Source of the DNA: Limonium bicolor
Taxonomy: Eukaryota > Streptophyta > Magnoliopsida > Caryophyllales > Plumbaginaceae
Reading direction: 5' to 3'
Length of the DNA: 64,000 nt
Assembly (NCBI GenBank): GCA_023374045.1
Contig: CM041781.1
Coordinates: 143,832,982-143,896,981, forward strand
The notes under the pieces were generated by a model, which was given only the letters and a program-made list of their open reading frames with translations, had not been told where the DNA came from and ran no database searches. Shown one piece after another: positions 35,008 through 47,600 of this stretch. Position numbers and translations under genes: made by a program. Within the stretch, counting starts at the first letter, position 1, and each line of letters starts with the position of its first letter.

Positions 35008-35507
35008 NNNNNNNNNNNNNNNNNNNNNNNNNNNNNNNNNNNNNNNNNNNNNNNNNNNNNNNNNNNNNNNNNNNNNNNNNNNNNNNNNNNNNNNNNNNNN
35101 NNNNNNNNNNNNNNNNNNNNNNNNNNNNNNNNNNNNNNNNNNNNNNNNNNNNNNNNNNNNNNNNNNNNNNNNNNNNNNNNNNNNNNNNNNNNNNNNNNNN
35201 NNNNNNNNNNNNNNNNNNNNNNNNNNNNNNNNNNNNNNNNNNNNNNNNNNNNNNNNNNNNNNNNNNNNNNNNNNNNNNNNNNNNNNNNNNNNNNNNNNNN
35301 NNNNNNNNNNNNNNNNNNNNNNNNNNNNNNNNNNNNNNNNNNNNNNNNNNNNNNNNNNNNNNNNNNNNNNNNNNNNNNNNNNNNNNNNNNNNNNNNNNNN
35401 NNNNNNNNNNNNNNNNNNNNNNNNNNNNNNNNNNNNNNNNNNNNNNNNNNNNNNNNNNNNNNNNNNNNNNNNNNNNNNNNNNNNNNNNNNNNNNNNNNNN
35501 NNNNNNN
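35008..35507. other. Assembly gap (500 N)
   Basis: Exactly 500 N, a conventional placeholder length, so the true distance is unknown. The left side is IDH gene DNA and the right side is inside a family-B LTR. The missing part should include the start of the LTR, the insertion junction and possibly IDH exons. Confidence 0.95.
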
Positions 35508-37550
35508 AATATAGAAACTATATGATTAAACCGAAGAGCTTATGGGCTTAATTGGTAATTTATAAAATTGGTGGTATTAATTTGTAACTACCGAAATAAG
35601 AAGAGTATTTGGTGATTTGTAAAAAATAAGGTGGTTAATTAATATTTACAAAGGTTAATGTGGGTAAATAGTGAATTATAAAAGTTATAAGGTTATTTGG
35701 CATTTATAGAAGATAATATAATTGTTTTACAATTTCCGAAATTGATATGGATATTTGATAAATTATAAAAGTATATGGTTGTTGTAAGAGTTAACGGGAT
35801 CAATTATGATTACCGGGAATTATATGTGGTTATTTAGTAATTTAATAAGTTGTTGGTATAATATATAAATACCGAATTAGTAAGGTTGGTTTTGTATTTA
35901 ATAAGGAAAGGAAGTGAAACTAGTTAATATGGTGTATTATGGTATATTAAGGAATATAATATAAAGTTTATAAAATTATTTTGGTTATAATAAAGATGAC
36001 CAAGGATATAATATAAATGATAAGTGGAAATAATTATAAGTATATAATTAATAAGGTAAGATGTACCGTATAAATGATAATTCATTATCACATGTGAGCT
36101 TCACATAAAATAATGAACTGCTAGGTTATCTAGAACCACTGTTAAAATAACAGGGGAAAATAAATAACATACAGAGTTATTATACGACGAGTATAAACAC
36201 TACAGTGACAGTACTGTAATATTTAAAGAATAGTTATATTAATATTACCCGGTATTGCATGTTTAAATAACAGTGTACGGGAAGGAACTACTAAACAGGA
36301 AGTTGTCAAGCTAGCAGTTTCTTGGTGAACGGTATGTTAATTGTGTGGTCTGAATGTCCTAAGGATTATCCTGAGGTCCAGACATTGTGTGTTTAAATGT
36401 TTAAGAACGATATCTATGATTTTATGTGAATGATATTGTATGTGGGATTGCTCAAACTATTGCGTTGTATTTTGTACGCGAATGTCTTGTGACTAAAGTT
36501 TATACATCAAAACTGGAAAAAGAAGACTAACTGACCTTTAGGTATTAATGAACCTAACAAGGGTCAAATGTGATAGTCTTATTTCAAGTATTGGTTATTA
36601 TGTCACTGACAAAAAGACTAACTTATAAAGATAGGAATCCAGATCGTTTCGACTTTCTGGTTGCGCATTGTGATCACTATGAGAGACTCAAGAAGGGAGT
36701 CACTCCAAATCCATCAGCCACATTCGGGGATGGCGGAATGCACTGCCGTTGGTGCCAGTTTCGACCGGATCGGTCAATGTATATATTTATCCAGGGCCAT
36801 AAGGTCAGCTGGTGTCGGTTCCTGGAACCCAATGGGACACACTGTCCATTTTCACAGGTTAATAGGGTTTCTGCTGACAGGACGCCTAAGGTAAAATTGA
36901 TTGGAAAGGTTAAGAGGTTAGGGTCATGTGACCTACTAACAAGAACAGTTGTTTATTATGTGCACCGTATTTGGGTTGTTGGTGTTATTTGTTTTTTTGT
37001 TTGATGTGTATTATTATGCACTAAATGTTTGCAGTAAATTGTTATGTGATTACTCTATGTCTAGTGTATTACTGTTATTCTTGTAAACGGATTATCTTGT
37101 AATGAATCTAATATCAAGATGGCTAAAACGACTTAAGGAATCTAGAAGGCTTAGGACTACATTTAGCATACCAGCATAGTTTGCTGAGCCCTTCATTGGG
37201 CCAAACATTTCAGGTCCCTGAAGAATACACAAGCTGGAGTGCGGGGAACAGGGTAGCTGCTGTGTTTTTATAAACTTGTGGATTTGTTATGTATTATATT
37301 TGGAGTTTGTTGTGTTTCAGTTAGTTGCTCATTTAGTTGGATTTGGTTTGTAAAAGTAGAGTGCTCAGTATCTGTTCATCACAGCGTTGGAAGTTGTAAT
37401 GTTGGAAAGAGTAAGGATGCCTTGTTACTCACAAGGGTGAGTGACGGCGTGTAACACCAAGGTTAGATAGTTTTATTTTCCGCTGCGATTTGCTATTTAT
37501 TATGCTACGAGTTATGACGTCATTACAGGTTTAAGTTTAGGGGTGTTACA
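35508..37550 (+). repeat. Family-B 5' LTR (copy B2), 3' portion
   Basis: From the gap to GGGTGTTACA at 37550. The first 820 bp match 60426-61263 in the split 3' LTR with small indels. The last 1.2 kb (after TGGTGAACGGTA) contains the twin hairpin (37172-37201), the TTTCAGGT acceptor-like site and the TTTCCGCTGC U5 block also found in family A. A primer-binding site follows directly. Confidence 0.88.
37172..37201 (+). promoter_or_regulatory. Twin hairpin near LTR 3' end (family B)
   Basis: CAGCATAGTTTGCTG then GCCCTTCATTGGGC, separated by one base, then ACATTTCAGGT. Compared with family A (5303-5329) the loops differ, and the second stem is 4 bp with a 6-nt loop instead of a 12-bp palindrome, but both hairpins remain fully paired. 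Confidence 0.6.
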
Positions 37551-37555
37551 AAAAG

Positions 37556-37568
37556 TGGTATCCGAGCG
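37556..37568 (+). other. Primer-binding site of family-B element
   Basis: TGGTATCCGAGCG five bases after the LTR end, matching the initiator-Met tRNA complement (TGGTATCAGAGC) with one change (A to C). Confidence 0.8.
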
Positions 37569-37768
37569 GAGTACCGCTCTGATGAAAGATACTGAGTCTA
37601 GGACAATGAGCATAGGAATATTGGGTTACGGGAAACGTCTGTGAGGACTCGTGACCTAGAAAGAAAAACCCTAGGGATATCTTTACTGCTAGTAGTTAGT
37701 TTCTTACATATTTGTGATTGTGTATGACGGTGTAGCAACCGAGTAGAAATAATAATATACTATCTTAG

Positions 37769-38884
37769 ATGTCGACCAGCGAAGGACCACGAGGAGACAG
37801 CAGTGGACGCAGTAGCGAGACACCGGCGGATGTTCCAACAGTACAAGACCTAACAGCAGCCATGGCAACTTTCGCGCCGAACTAGGAGTACCATTTACAG
37901 AAGCCATACCCCCCCGCCGTAGCCCAGAGAAACCAACTGGCTGAAGAGCGTTGCAGACGCGAAAGTACCAACTTATTCAGGGGAACCGGACCCCGCCGCA
38001 CTGGAGAAGTTCATTTTAGAGCACCAGAAGGCGTTCAAGACTGTCAGAGTTCCAGAAGACCAGCAGGTCGACATCGCCGCATACAAACCTAAAAGACGCA
38101 GCTGACATTTGGTGGCGGACTATTGAGGGCCACCGTGAGCTACACCACCGAATTTGAATGGACAGAGTTCGTAGAAGTGTTGCGGGAGAAGTACTACCCC
38201 GACCACATCATAAAGCATAGAAAAAGGCAGGAGATCAAGACCTTAATCCAAGGGAGACAACAGTTGACCAATATACTGCGCACGGTGCACCAGATTGATG
38301 AACTATATACCAGGAGTCGACTACTCCGACGCAGAAAGAAGGGAAAGGAAAAGTACTGTAGGAGATGATGATGGAGCCACATCTGGCGGTTACTGCAAGA
38401 AGCAGAAGAAATTCTTTTGAAAAGAGATAGGGCGGAAGGATTTCCATGATCAGAAGACAAAGGAGCAGATTCCTCGTCTGACCGGCTCAGCCATTGATGC
38501 TCAGCCACAAAGAACGCACCACCTAGAGGCAACAAGCCAACCCGACGACACTATTACTGTAAACGTTGTGGAAAAGATCACCCAGGCGTAGATTGCGCAG
38601 GAAGGAAGGTGGAGTGTCGTCATTGCAAAAAGGAAGGTCACAGGGATTACGAATGCTTTTCCAACCCAGAGAGTCGAGTATACAAAGGAGCTAGAGGTTC
38701 GCAGAGGACACCGGCTGTGGAAACGGGCGGACCCGGAGGAGGTCAAGCGCCGCAGACTAATACTTATACTACAAGACCGGGAGGACAGCCATCCTCATCC
38801 GAGATCCAGAAAGGAAAGGAGATAGTTCCAGAAAGAAATACCCTGTACACAGTGGGAACTTCAGGCGCTAAAGCTAGCGCTTAG
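37769..38884 (+). pseudogene. Family-B gag, broken
   Basis: ATG at 37769 (MSTSEGPRGDSSGRSSE...) but a stop at 37883-37885. The gag capsid pattern resumes in other frames: VPTYSGEPDPAALEKFI near 37960, then EFEWTEFVEVLREKYYPDHI near 38150. The nucleocapsid part has two CCHC knuckles, CKRCGKDHPGVDC and CRHCKKEGHRDYEC (about 38556-38655), and an open tail to a stop at 38882-38884. Several stops and shifts make it non-functional. The two-knuckle gag fits plant Ty3/gypsy elements. Confidence 0.82.
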
Positions 38885-41789
38885 CGCGAAACCGGTAAGC
38901 CTAGAACCTAAACTAAATGCATGATGCATAAATATGTGGTTATAGTATCAGTCGATGAGACTTATATATGTGATTAGTGAGTATCAAAAATTTAGAGAGA
39001 CCTACTGTGGGTAACCTCTCACATAATAAGATACTTTGATATTAGTTTTCCCTTACCTATGAAACTGTGGTCACCTGAGCCTATGAGCGAAGGTCGGGAA
39101 TATCCCAAGGCATAATGCCAAGTACTTTGACCCGGCATGATCCTACTCAAGAAATACTTAACTACAATTTATGACCTGCCTAAATGATGAGCAGATGTCA
39201 AGAACGGGAATACATTAATTAATATAAATACTTAAGACTACAGGAACTGTCAAAGAGCTCACTTAAAGAGCAAACACTGAATTTTATGGGATACCCAGGC
39301 ACCGAGCTTTACGCTCAGTGCGAGTCTAGGGAATCTTACAATCTCTTATAAACTCTGAGAGAAGATAGTGAGAAACCTTTAAGTATGACAATTGAGAAAT
39401 AGAATCTCAAAATATAACAAACATCCATAATGGATAAGCACGGGTTTTGAAATACCTGGGCAAATACCAAGGGTCTCAGCTAGTACCTATATATAACAAC
39501 GCTGACTCTCAAAAAAAAGAGAGAGAACAAATCTTGATTATTATTTTCTAAAGTGGAGGAGAATTACCTAATTAGCATCACAAATGCTACATATATAAAT
39601 ATAATTTGGAGGTTATTAACCTAAACATTGAGGGTATTAATACATTTCAGAGGGTTGAGTACCATTAAATATACCTACCCTATTTGAGACACATGATCTA
39701 TACTAACCTTATGAATGTTACGAGCATATGTCTACTATGACAGCTCAAATTAGAAATGCAAATAAAGGATCGCAGTAAATCAACTAAGGTTAAAACATAT
39801 GTAATATAAACTCTAGTATAAACATGATAACAAACGACTTTCCTTGACACTTACAGTAAAGGTAGTGTCAGTTATACCAAAGGCTTAAACTAATACATAC
39901 ACTGAGTGAGTGTAAGTTATATAAGAGTGTGAAACAGTATATACACAAAAATGAGTGTAACTAAATATAAAAGTAGGGAAACATACCCTAGGTTTGTACC
40001 ATTATTTTATACGTAAACCGTCCTAACGTTATATACTAAACCATATGATTCTAAATCCTCTATTTGACATGTACCTAACCGACTTATTTTTGGAAGCCAT
40101 TGAGCTAGTGGATTAACCACGTTTCTAATAGATAAAAACAAACAATAAGCCTTGATTGTCCTGTTACTAAACAGTAGAATTCAAACTGGAAATCCTTAGT
40201 TTGAGATGGTACTAATATTAAGAGATACTTGACTAGGGTGAACATATGATTCACCTGATTTATGGATTTTAGATGGAATAAAAAAAAAGCTAAGCTTTAA
40301 GGTGGAGGAAATGATACTTTGTGGAACTGTAGTTGTGGATGGAGTCATGAAAACCTTTCTTGAAGTCTAACTGTGACTGTCTTTGCCCCAACTGATGATA
40401 ATCAAGTATAGGCAATAATCAAGCCCTGATAAGAGAAATACTCGATAAGCCTTTTAAAGTGAAGAGAGTATTCTGAGGTATGCCAGTCCATGACGGAAAT
40501 TATTACTTGTATAATGGATTTAAGAGTTGAAATGATTCATGGATATAGTTACTAGACAGTACGAGCCTATACTTTAGTAAGAACCTACCTTGTAAGCCAA
40601 GAGGAAAAACTGGCTTCCCCGCTTGATGATTTGATCAAAGGAATATTGTTCTGGGGATTTTGGTAATACCCTAGATTCAAGTATAGGTTATAACAGTTAT
40701 TGGAATAGTTATACTGATCAGGAGAAAATGTAGTACTCACCACGTCACAAAGTCTAATAAGATAAAAATTTGGAAATGACAATTATGTGTTTGTTGAATT
40801 TTGACGTGGGAGGTCGAACTTGATCCTGGTCAGATCAAAGGAAAACCAAACACAAAATGGTGTGGAAGGATAGTTCGACACTGATGCTGACCCCGTCAGA
40901 GTTGGATGACTCCTGAGACTCCTTACAAGTGGTCACAAATATTTCTGTAATACGAAAATATTTATTCATAAATCAAATATAACATTTGACTAATAGGTAT
41001 ATGAGAAATAGAACGTTTAAGCTAAGAGTTAACTTGTCTGGGTTACACCGAGGAGATTAAATAGCTGAAACAACTCCGCATATGTCGGAAAAATAATCAA
41101 TTATGAGGGAAATATTAACTATTATTATCCCATTAAATGTGTTAATAAATCAAATATTAGATGAAGAGAAAATTACTTTAAATAACAGTATTCTCTAGCT
41201 ATCTTCTAAAATATGGCCAAATAGCCATCCGGAAGGAAACCCAATATATTAAATAGGAACCTACCTATAGACATGGTAGAATATAAAGAGTATAAACATT
41301 ATACTAATACTCACTAGAGTTGTTTCACAACCGCAAGAACATGATCAATTGAGAGGAAACTACACCTTGTTAGAAACCTTAACAGGAACCCTACTGTGGT
41401 ATACCTGAAGAACAGACGATAATAATCGTGTATATACTACCAATCATAGGTGAATCAATAATATAAAGCAATATTACTGTAATATACACGGCTCAGCCGT
41501 AGCTCAGACCTTACATTGAAAATACCGGAATCACAAGCTGATAAACTAAAGAAAGGGATTCTGAGAATGCCCAATGTTAATACAAGACACGAGCACCGAC
41601 GATTACAACTAAGAGGCGATTAACGGAAGTGCGTTACAAACAAGAGTTTAAACACGCCACGACATAATATTGGCAATGTACAAGATAATAGATTACCTTC
41701 ACCCATACATTCGGGATTCAGATATAAAAGCATATTAATACACTATGGAACATACCAGGAAATACATAGATTTTGAGGAATATACCTCG
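38885..41789 (+). mobile_element. Family-B internal non-coding domain where protease/RT/RNase H are absent
   Basis: Nearly 3 kb between gag and the integrase tail. I find no protease DSGA-type motif, no YxDD reverse-transcriptase box and no RNase H signature in the frames I read. AT-rich. From 39690 it is almost identical to B1 (5713 onward), so the region is stable between copies rather than randomly deleted. Confidence 0.7.
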
Positions 41790-42218
41790 TAGGACAGAAG
41801 TCATATGTTAATGTCCGTAGGAGAGACCTCGAGTTCGCAATAGGCGATCGAGTCTTCCTTAAAATTTCACCCTTGAAAGGAACCTTTAAATTTAAACAGA
41901 CGGCCAAGCTTAGCCTGAAGTATGTAGGACCGTACCATATTACGGAGCGAGTGGGCCCATTAGCCTACAGATTAGACTTATATGTTGAGTTGGAAGAGTG
42001 CACAATGTGTATCACATAACTTAGAGCCCGAGACACTCGAGCTCGATCCTACACTTAGATATGAGGAGACCCCAGTTCCCATTTCAAACTCCAACACTAG
42101 GGAGACCAGAAACAAGACCATTAGAATGGTCAAAGAAAGGTGGTAAAACCACGATATTGAGGAGGCGACATGGGAGTTAGAAAACTCCATGCGAGACAAG
42201 TATCCAACAATTTTCTTT
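41790..42218 (+). pseudogene. Integrase C-terminus/chromodomain relic (B2)
   Basis: Same block as 7820-8240, with the same in-frame stop (ATCACATAACTT) after the YRLDL segment and the same broken chromodomain-like tail. The shared lesion shows this broken form was itself copied. Confidence 0.75.
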
Positions 42219-42844
42219 TCGTTTTGTGTATACTTGTAGGGGTACGTGGGCGTAACCCTTTTTAAGGAGGGTAGAGCACCACATGCGACTTGCATATCTG
42301 CAGTCAATATTGGTTTCGTGTATGATTATTTGTGTTTGTTTTTTGCGCATGTGCAATTGGTTAGATGGTTACGTCCTATGTGACATTTGGTTGGGTATTA
42401 GTATGTCCTATGTGACACTTGAATAACTATTTGTGTGTTCTATGTAACTCTTGAATGTTTATGAAGCACTTAATTATTTTACAGTATATTCATGTTAATT
42501 CCTACAATCACACAAGAGATTCACTGCCAAGGGTTTACGCCTCTGCACTCTGTAGGACTGAGGATTTGGTATTGCACTTGTGCAGTGATGACCGAGTGGG
42601 ATAGCTAGGAAGTTGGAACATGTATGGTTTTATAGTATTTACCAAGTACTTATACTATAATTTACATGGATTATTATGAGTAAGAATATGTGTGCATGAA
42701 TTGCATACACTTGTACTATAGATGGAATATAGTAGTGTCAATACAGTATTGACACCCAAGAATGATAAGTAGACAGGAGTAGATATGAGGAACTTGATTC
42801 CATAGGACGAACAAGTATAAATTATGACTTCGGGACAAAGTCCT

Positions 42845-42860
42845 TTTAAGGGGGGTAGAC
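42845..42860 (+). other. Polypurine tract of B2
   Basis: TTTTAAGGGGGGTAGAC directly before the 3' LTR start TGAAATACCCC. Confidence 0.85.
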
Positions 42861-44652
42861 TGAAATACCCCTAACATTTAAATAATTAAATATAAGTAAA
42901 TAAATATTATTTGAGGAATTATATATTATTTGGGGGTTTATTAAACCCTAAGAAAACATATAAACACTTGGGCGTTAAAAACGCACCTAAACTCCTTAAG
43001 GTGTTAAAAGCCCGACCTTAAGTTAAATAATTATATAAGCTATGGATATTACATGAATTTAACCAAGGATAATTTTATGATCTTTAAGATACAAGTTCTC
43101 AGTTAGAACTGAGTAAATATACAAGTTCTCGGAAGTTCCCGATGTGGGTCCCATAAAGGCCCGGGAATGCTTAGGAGGAGTGCCAAGGTGGCACGAACCC
43201 CTATAAAAATTATTCTTAGAGTTCCTAAAATCATTATTAATTATTCTAAAGAGAATTCCCAAGCTACTTCTTCAAAAATAAGCAAAGAGCTCGGGGGAAA
43301 TTTCTTAACGCTCATTTTACCTCGGGAGTGCCCCTTTAGCCCGAAATTAAGTTACAAGTTTTTATAACCCCATATAACTTAATGTAACACCTTAATATAT
43401 TATTATTGACTATAAACAATGTCAATAAACACTTGGAACTCATAGCGACTAATTAATTCCTGGAAATATCCTTAAAGCACAAAAACGCACCTTCGGGTGT
43501 CACAAAAATGCGTTTTACACAAATGCCTTGAAGTTTTGAGGAGCCACGAGTTGATTAACTTAAAGTGGATAAAATGACCATCTAAATCAAGTGATGGAAG
43601 TACTAAACTCATAGTATATATGGGGGCGATTTTTAGGTCAAAAAGGTACCTAAAATCAGCATTTTTACCTTAAAACTTTCATCTTTTTCCATAATAAAAA
43701 TGTACCAATTAAATGCTGGAACCTATTACACATATTAGTATGGTCTTAGTACAATATAGTGTAACAAAAATCAAATGAAAAATAAGTCCCAATTGACCTC
43801 AATGGGCGAGATTTCTAGTCTATATTTGGCTAGTTTTAATTCAAAACACATGTTATTATGCATGACTCATTCTTACCTAAATTAATTAGTATGATATCAA
43901 CATGACATTAGTAGGAGCTGTCATCTTCGGTTTACCTGCAAAGAAATCACAAACATTAGCTTATACTTAGATAATGACACTAATATGTAAATCTAGTCAT
44001 AATTTCATTAGGCAAGTAATTAAACCAAACAAGTTGGTATTTGGCATATTATTGCCGATAGAAACCTGTAGAAGGGAGATGGATTACAAGTTGATATATT
44101 AAACTAAGTCATGACCTAACCTATAAGATTACTATATTGAAAATAAACAAAACATATCTACTAACATTAATGCTCCACTTACGTAAAGATTCTTCAAGTG
44201 GAGTTCCCATTATGCTCCATGCATAACCGATTGTACACACCTGCAAAAGCAAAGCAAATTAGTTAATTAAGCTAGCCTAATACATAGGATTAAACAAATT
44301 AAGTTGAGTTCCTTGCTGTACCACTATGAAGACTGCATGGATGGGAGCTCCATTAACGTGGATCAGCAAGAAGGAGCCCGCATTACTCCAGCAGAAAACG
44401 ACCACCCACCTGCAGGATAAGAACAAGTAGATGTCATTAATAATAAACAATATCTTGTTATCAATCAACAAACCATTATCACATCTTAATGCTCCATTAG
44501 CGTGAGGTTTGAGCTGGTGGAGTCTCCACCATCAGTCCAGCCGAGCACCTCCTGCAGCAAGAGACAAATTAATACAATGATAAAGCTAATGAAATGTTAA
44601 TTAACTACTATGATTATTTACCTAAGACTAGACTTAGTCATCAACCGACTTG
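42861..44652 (+). repeat. Family-B 3' LTR (copy B2), first segment
   Basis: Runs from TGAAATACCCCTAAC to the insertion point of the complete family-A element; the last five bases (ACTTG, 44648-44652) are the target duplication. It continues at 58636. TATA-like CTATAAAAA near 43201. The segment 44165-44575 has three diverged repeats. Confidence 0.88.
44165..44575 (+). repeat. Three diverged hairpin-bearing repeats in family-B LTR
   Basis: Units near 44169, 44346 and 44489 start GCTCCAcTTACGT, GCTCCATTAACGT and GCTCCATTAGCGT and end in ACCTGCA or CCTGCAG. Each carries a hairpin, for example TCCACTT...AAGTGGA in the first and GGTGGAGTCTCCACC in the third. Read on the minus strand they look like small exons after CTGCAG acceptors, but the reading frames are not shared. 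Confidence 0.55.
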
Positions 44653-47600
44653 TGTAACACCCCATCCGACAACAAACCCAAAACAACAATCTGCAGCGGA
44701 AACTCAACTCATCACATTACTTATTTCAATGGTGTTACACGCCGTTAACCACCCACGTGGCTAACAAGGCTAATACATGTACTTTGTATCGGTCTGATGG
44801 ACTAGATTCCCGAGCAACTACACAATACAATCCTCATTCTAATTTCAACATTTATAGAATACATGCATTCCCACTGTACCGAGTATTTATAAACTGATGC
44901 CGACAACAATATCGGTCTTACTACACCTACTGTATAGATACACTTAAATGAATACCCAAGTGCAATGACTACCCCGTCCTACTCTCGAACGACTTCCAGC
45001 TCTCCGTACCTGAAATAGGAAAAGAAGAGAAAGGGTGGCCCCCAAGGGGCTCAGCACCTTTGCTGGTATGGTAATCCCACAGCCCACATGCTACCGGGCC
45101 ACGCACAACTAATTGTCGTCTTAGCATGCAGTGATTATATTTAAATCATGCATACAAGCCATAACATACAACACATAATATTTCGCCTCAATGGGCTCAA
45201 CCAATAACCAACACATCCACACTTAACCAACCATCCAATGATTCCTAAAACCTAAGAGAGGGCTCTCCTCTAAAACGGCTACCTCCTTACGAACGACATG
45301 TAATGATAACATCACCATCATTTTAAACATCCAATATGTTATATATATACTATAGCATAGCAAGGGAATTTGCATAGCACCATAACATTACATAACACCA
45401 TAAAATCGGTTCTCACAAGGAACCTTCCACCATAGTTAGTATACCATGTGAGCCTAGGGATTTTTGCCAATCCCATGTTAAGCTCGTTACCATCCTCGTT
45501 ACCGTCCGGTTATATAGAACGGTTAACTTATACCCAAGGTGTGTCGGATATAGTAATCCCAAGCACACCGAAATAACATACGTATGCCCCTGTGGCCCGA
45601 CGTGAGTCAGTAACTAGCTTTGGATAAGCTAAGGGAAGGTAGAAACCAAATTTGGAATACCACCTATACATACACCAAGAGAGCCGAACCGGATAAGATA
45701 ACGACTCCCGTCCATCACACGCGTGGCCGGAACAACCGGACTCCTCACCCCCCATTAGTACATATACACTTATAGATAAGTAGTTAGAGATCCATTATGG
45801 AGCCTACCACATCCACACACCATACGGTTTCATAACCGAGTTAAGCACACAAGGGAGGTTCACACACTTGCATACAACAATAATATCCAACTAACTCACA
45901 CATAGCCGTGGTTAGCACGTTCCCAAGGTTTGGGCCGTCAACTCCGAATACCGATCACTCATGTGTTCCTAGTTTTGGTTAGCTAAGGTTTAACACATAC
46001 TTGAGGTTAAACGGCATCGGAGGCCAAATTCGCCACATAAATGAATTACTATAAACTCATTACATGTTTTAATCTTACAAGGTGGCAAACACTCAAGAAA
46101 ACATATTGGCATACAAGCCGGTGTAATCCGGTAGGACACAGGTTGCAAGAAAACCATACCTGTCACCGGAGTCCACTTTACCACGTCCACTTATGTTCCT
46201 CGAGCAATTCTCGAACAACTGATAACATTACATACACTTTTATTAACATCGGGGTTGCATGATTATTTAATGTCTAATGCTTATAATTTTTCCCGTTAAC
46301 TTAGTTACATAACTTCACTTTTTATTACAACTTTTCACCCACTTAATTGTCATTAAAACTCATCTAAAATGTCCTTAACAACCTCATAACATCATTAACC
46401 ATCAATCCCCATCATTCCACATCATTTCTATACCTTAAACAATGTTTTTGGTCCATACAACACCTTGTCCGAACTTGTGTCCGGACTTCCCAAGTTCGGA
46501 CACAAGCCGCGACCTAATACTGAAAACCATACACACGTCCGAACTTGTGTCCGGACTTCCCAAGTTCGGACACAGTTCGAGAGTAATCCCAGATAGAAAC
46601 AGTCACGTCCGAACTTGTGTCCGGACTTCCCAAGTTCGGACACAGTTCGAGAATGAGAAAATCCTTTACCCAACAGAGCCTGTCCGAACTTCCATGTCCG
46701 GACGGAAGTTCGGACACGGCAAAATGCTCAACTTCTACACCTTTAAACACTTAGCCAAATTCCTCCAAAGCCTCCAACACTTATAGTTTATACTCCTTAA
46801 GTCCCTTAGTGATGATTCATGCCAATTCTAACCATTATACCAAGACATTTCTTCCACACAACATCATCATTCAAACATCCTTTCTTACATATCAAAACTC
46901 CTTATGTCATTCTTACAATTCCTTTCCCAAGCTTACACTTCCTCCTTAATTTTTCCAAGTGGTATTTCACCAATATTGACCACTATACCAAGGTGTTTTC
47001 CTCTACACCTTAACATCATCTCTCAAACTTCTTTTCTTACTAACTAAACCTCCTTTTTCACATCCCACCTAAACATCACTTATTCCTTGAATATCAACAT
47101 TATCTAAACCTTAAACAAACTCCTCCAAGACTTAAATACATTCTCAAAACACATATTGAATTCCTAGAACTTCCAAGACAATGCCTAAATCCTTGCATCC
47201 CTCTAAATCACCTTAATACATGCTTTCTTCTCAAGTAACATTCATTCACCTTTAACACTCCCTAGTTCACCAAACTTCCTTAAAACACTTAGAACTTCTC
47301 ACACATCTTCCCAAATTTGGCCATAGCTTCTCTAGTATATACCCACATCCAAACACTTAGGTTTTTACCTTAATTCATTCAAGAACACCTAAGATCCATC
47401 AAACACATTTTTATACACACAAAACTTCACCAATTTTACACTACATCACAATATAGTGCATAATTAAACTTGCTTGGCACTTAGGCCCTTAAATGACATG
47501 GCTCTTAGGCCCTTAAATTGCATAATCCTTAAACTGAATTTCCACCATACATAAGCCTTTGACCTGCAATTACACACACCAAGACATATGTTCCTTTACT

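Noticed and set aside
44277..44471. Captured host gene exons in the family-B LTR.
   Set aside because: The putative exons are diverged copies of one repeat with incompatible frames and no protein similarity I recognise.
46467..46719. Array looks like a CRISPR (38-bp partly palindromic repeats, about 32-bp spacers, regular period).
   Set aside because: It lies inside both LTRs of a plant retrotransposon, spacers match between LTR copies, there are only four units and no cas genes. CRISPR finders could call it falsely.
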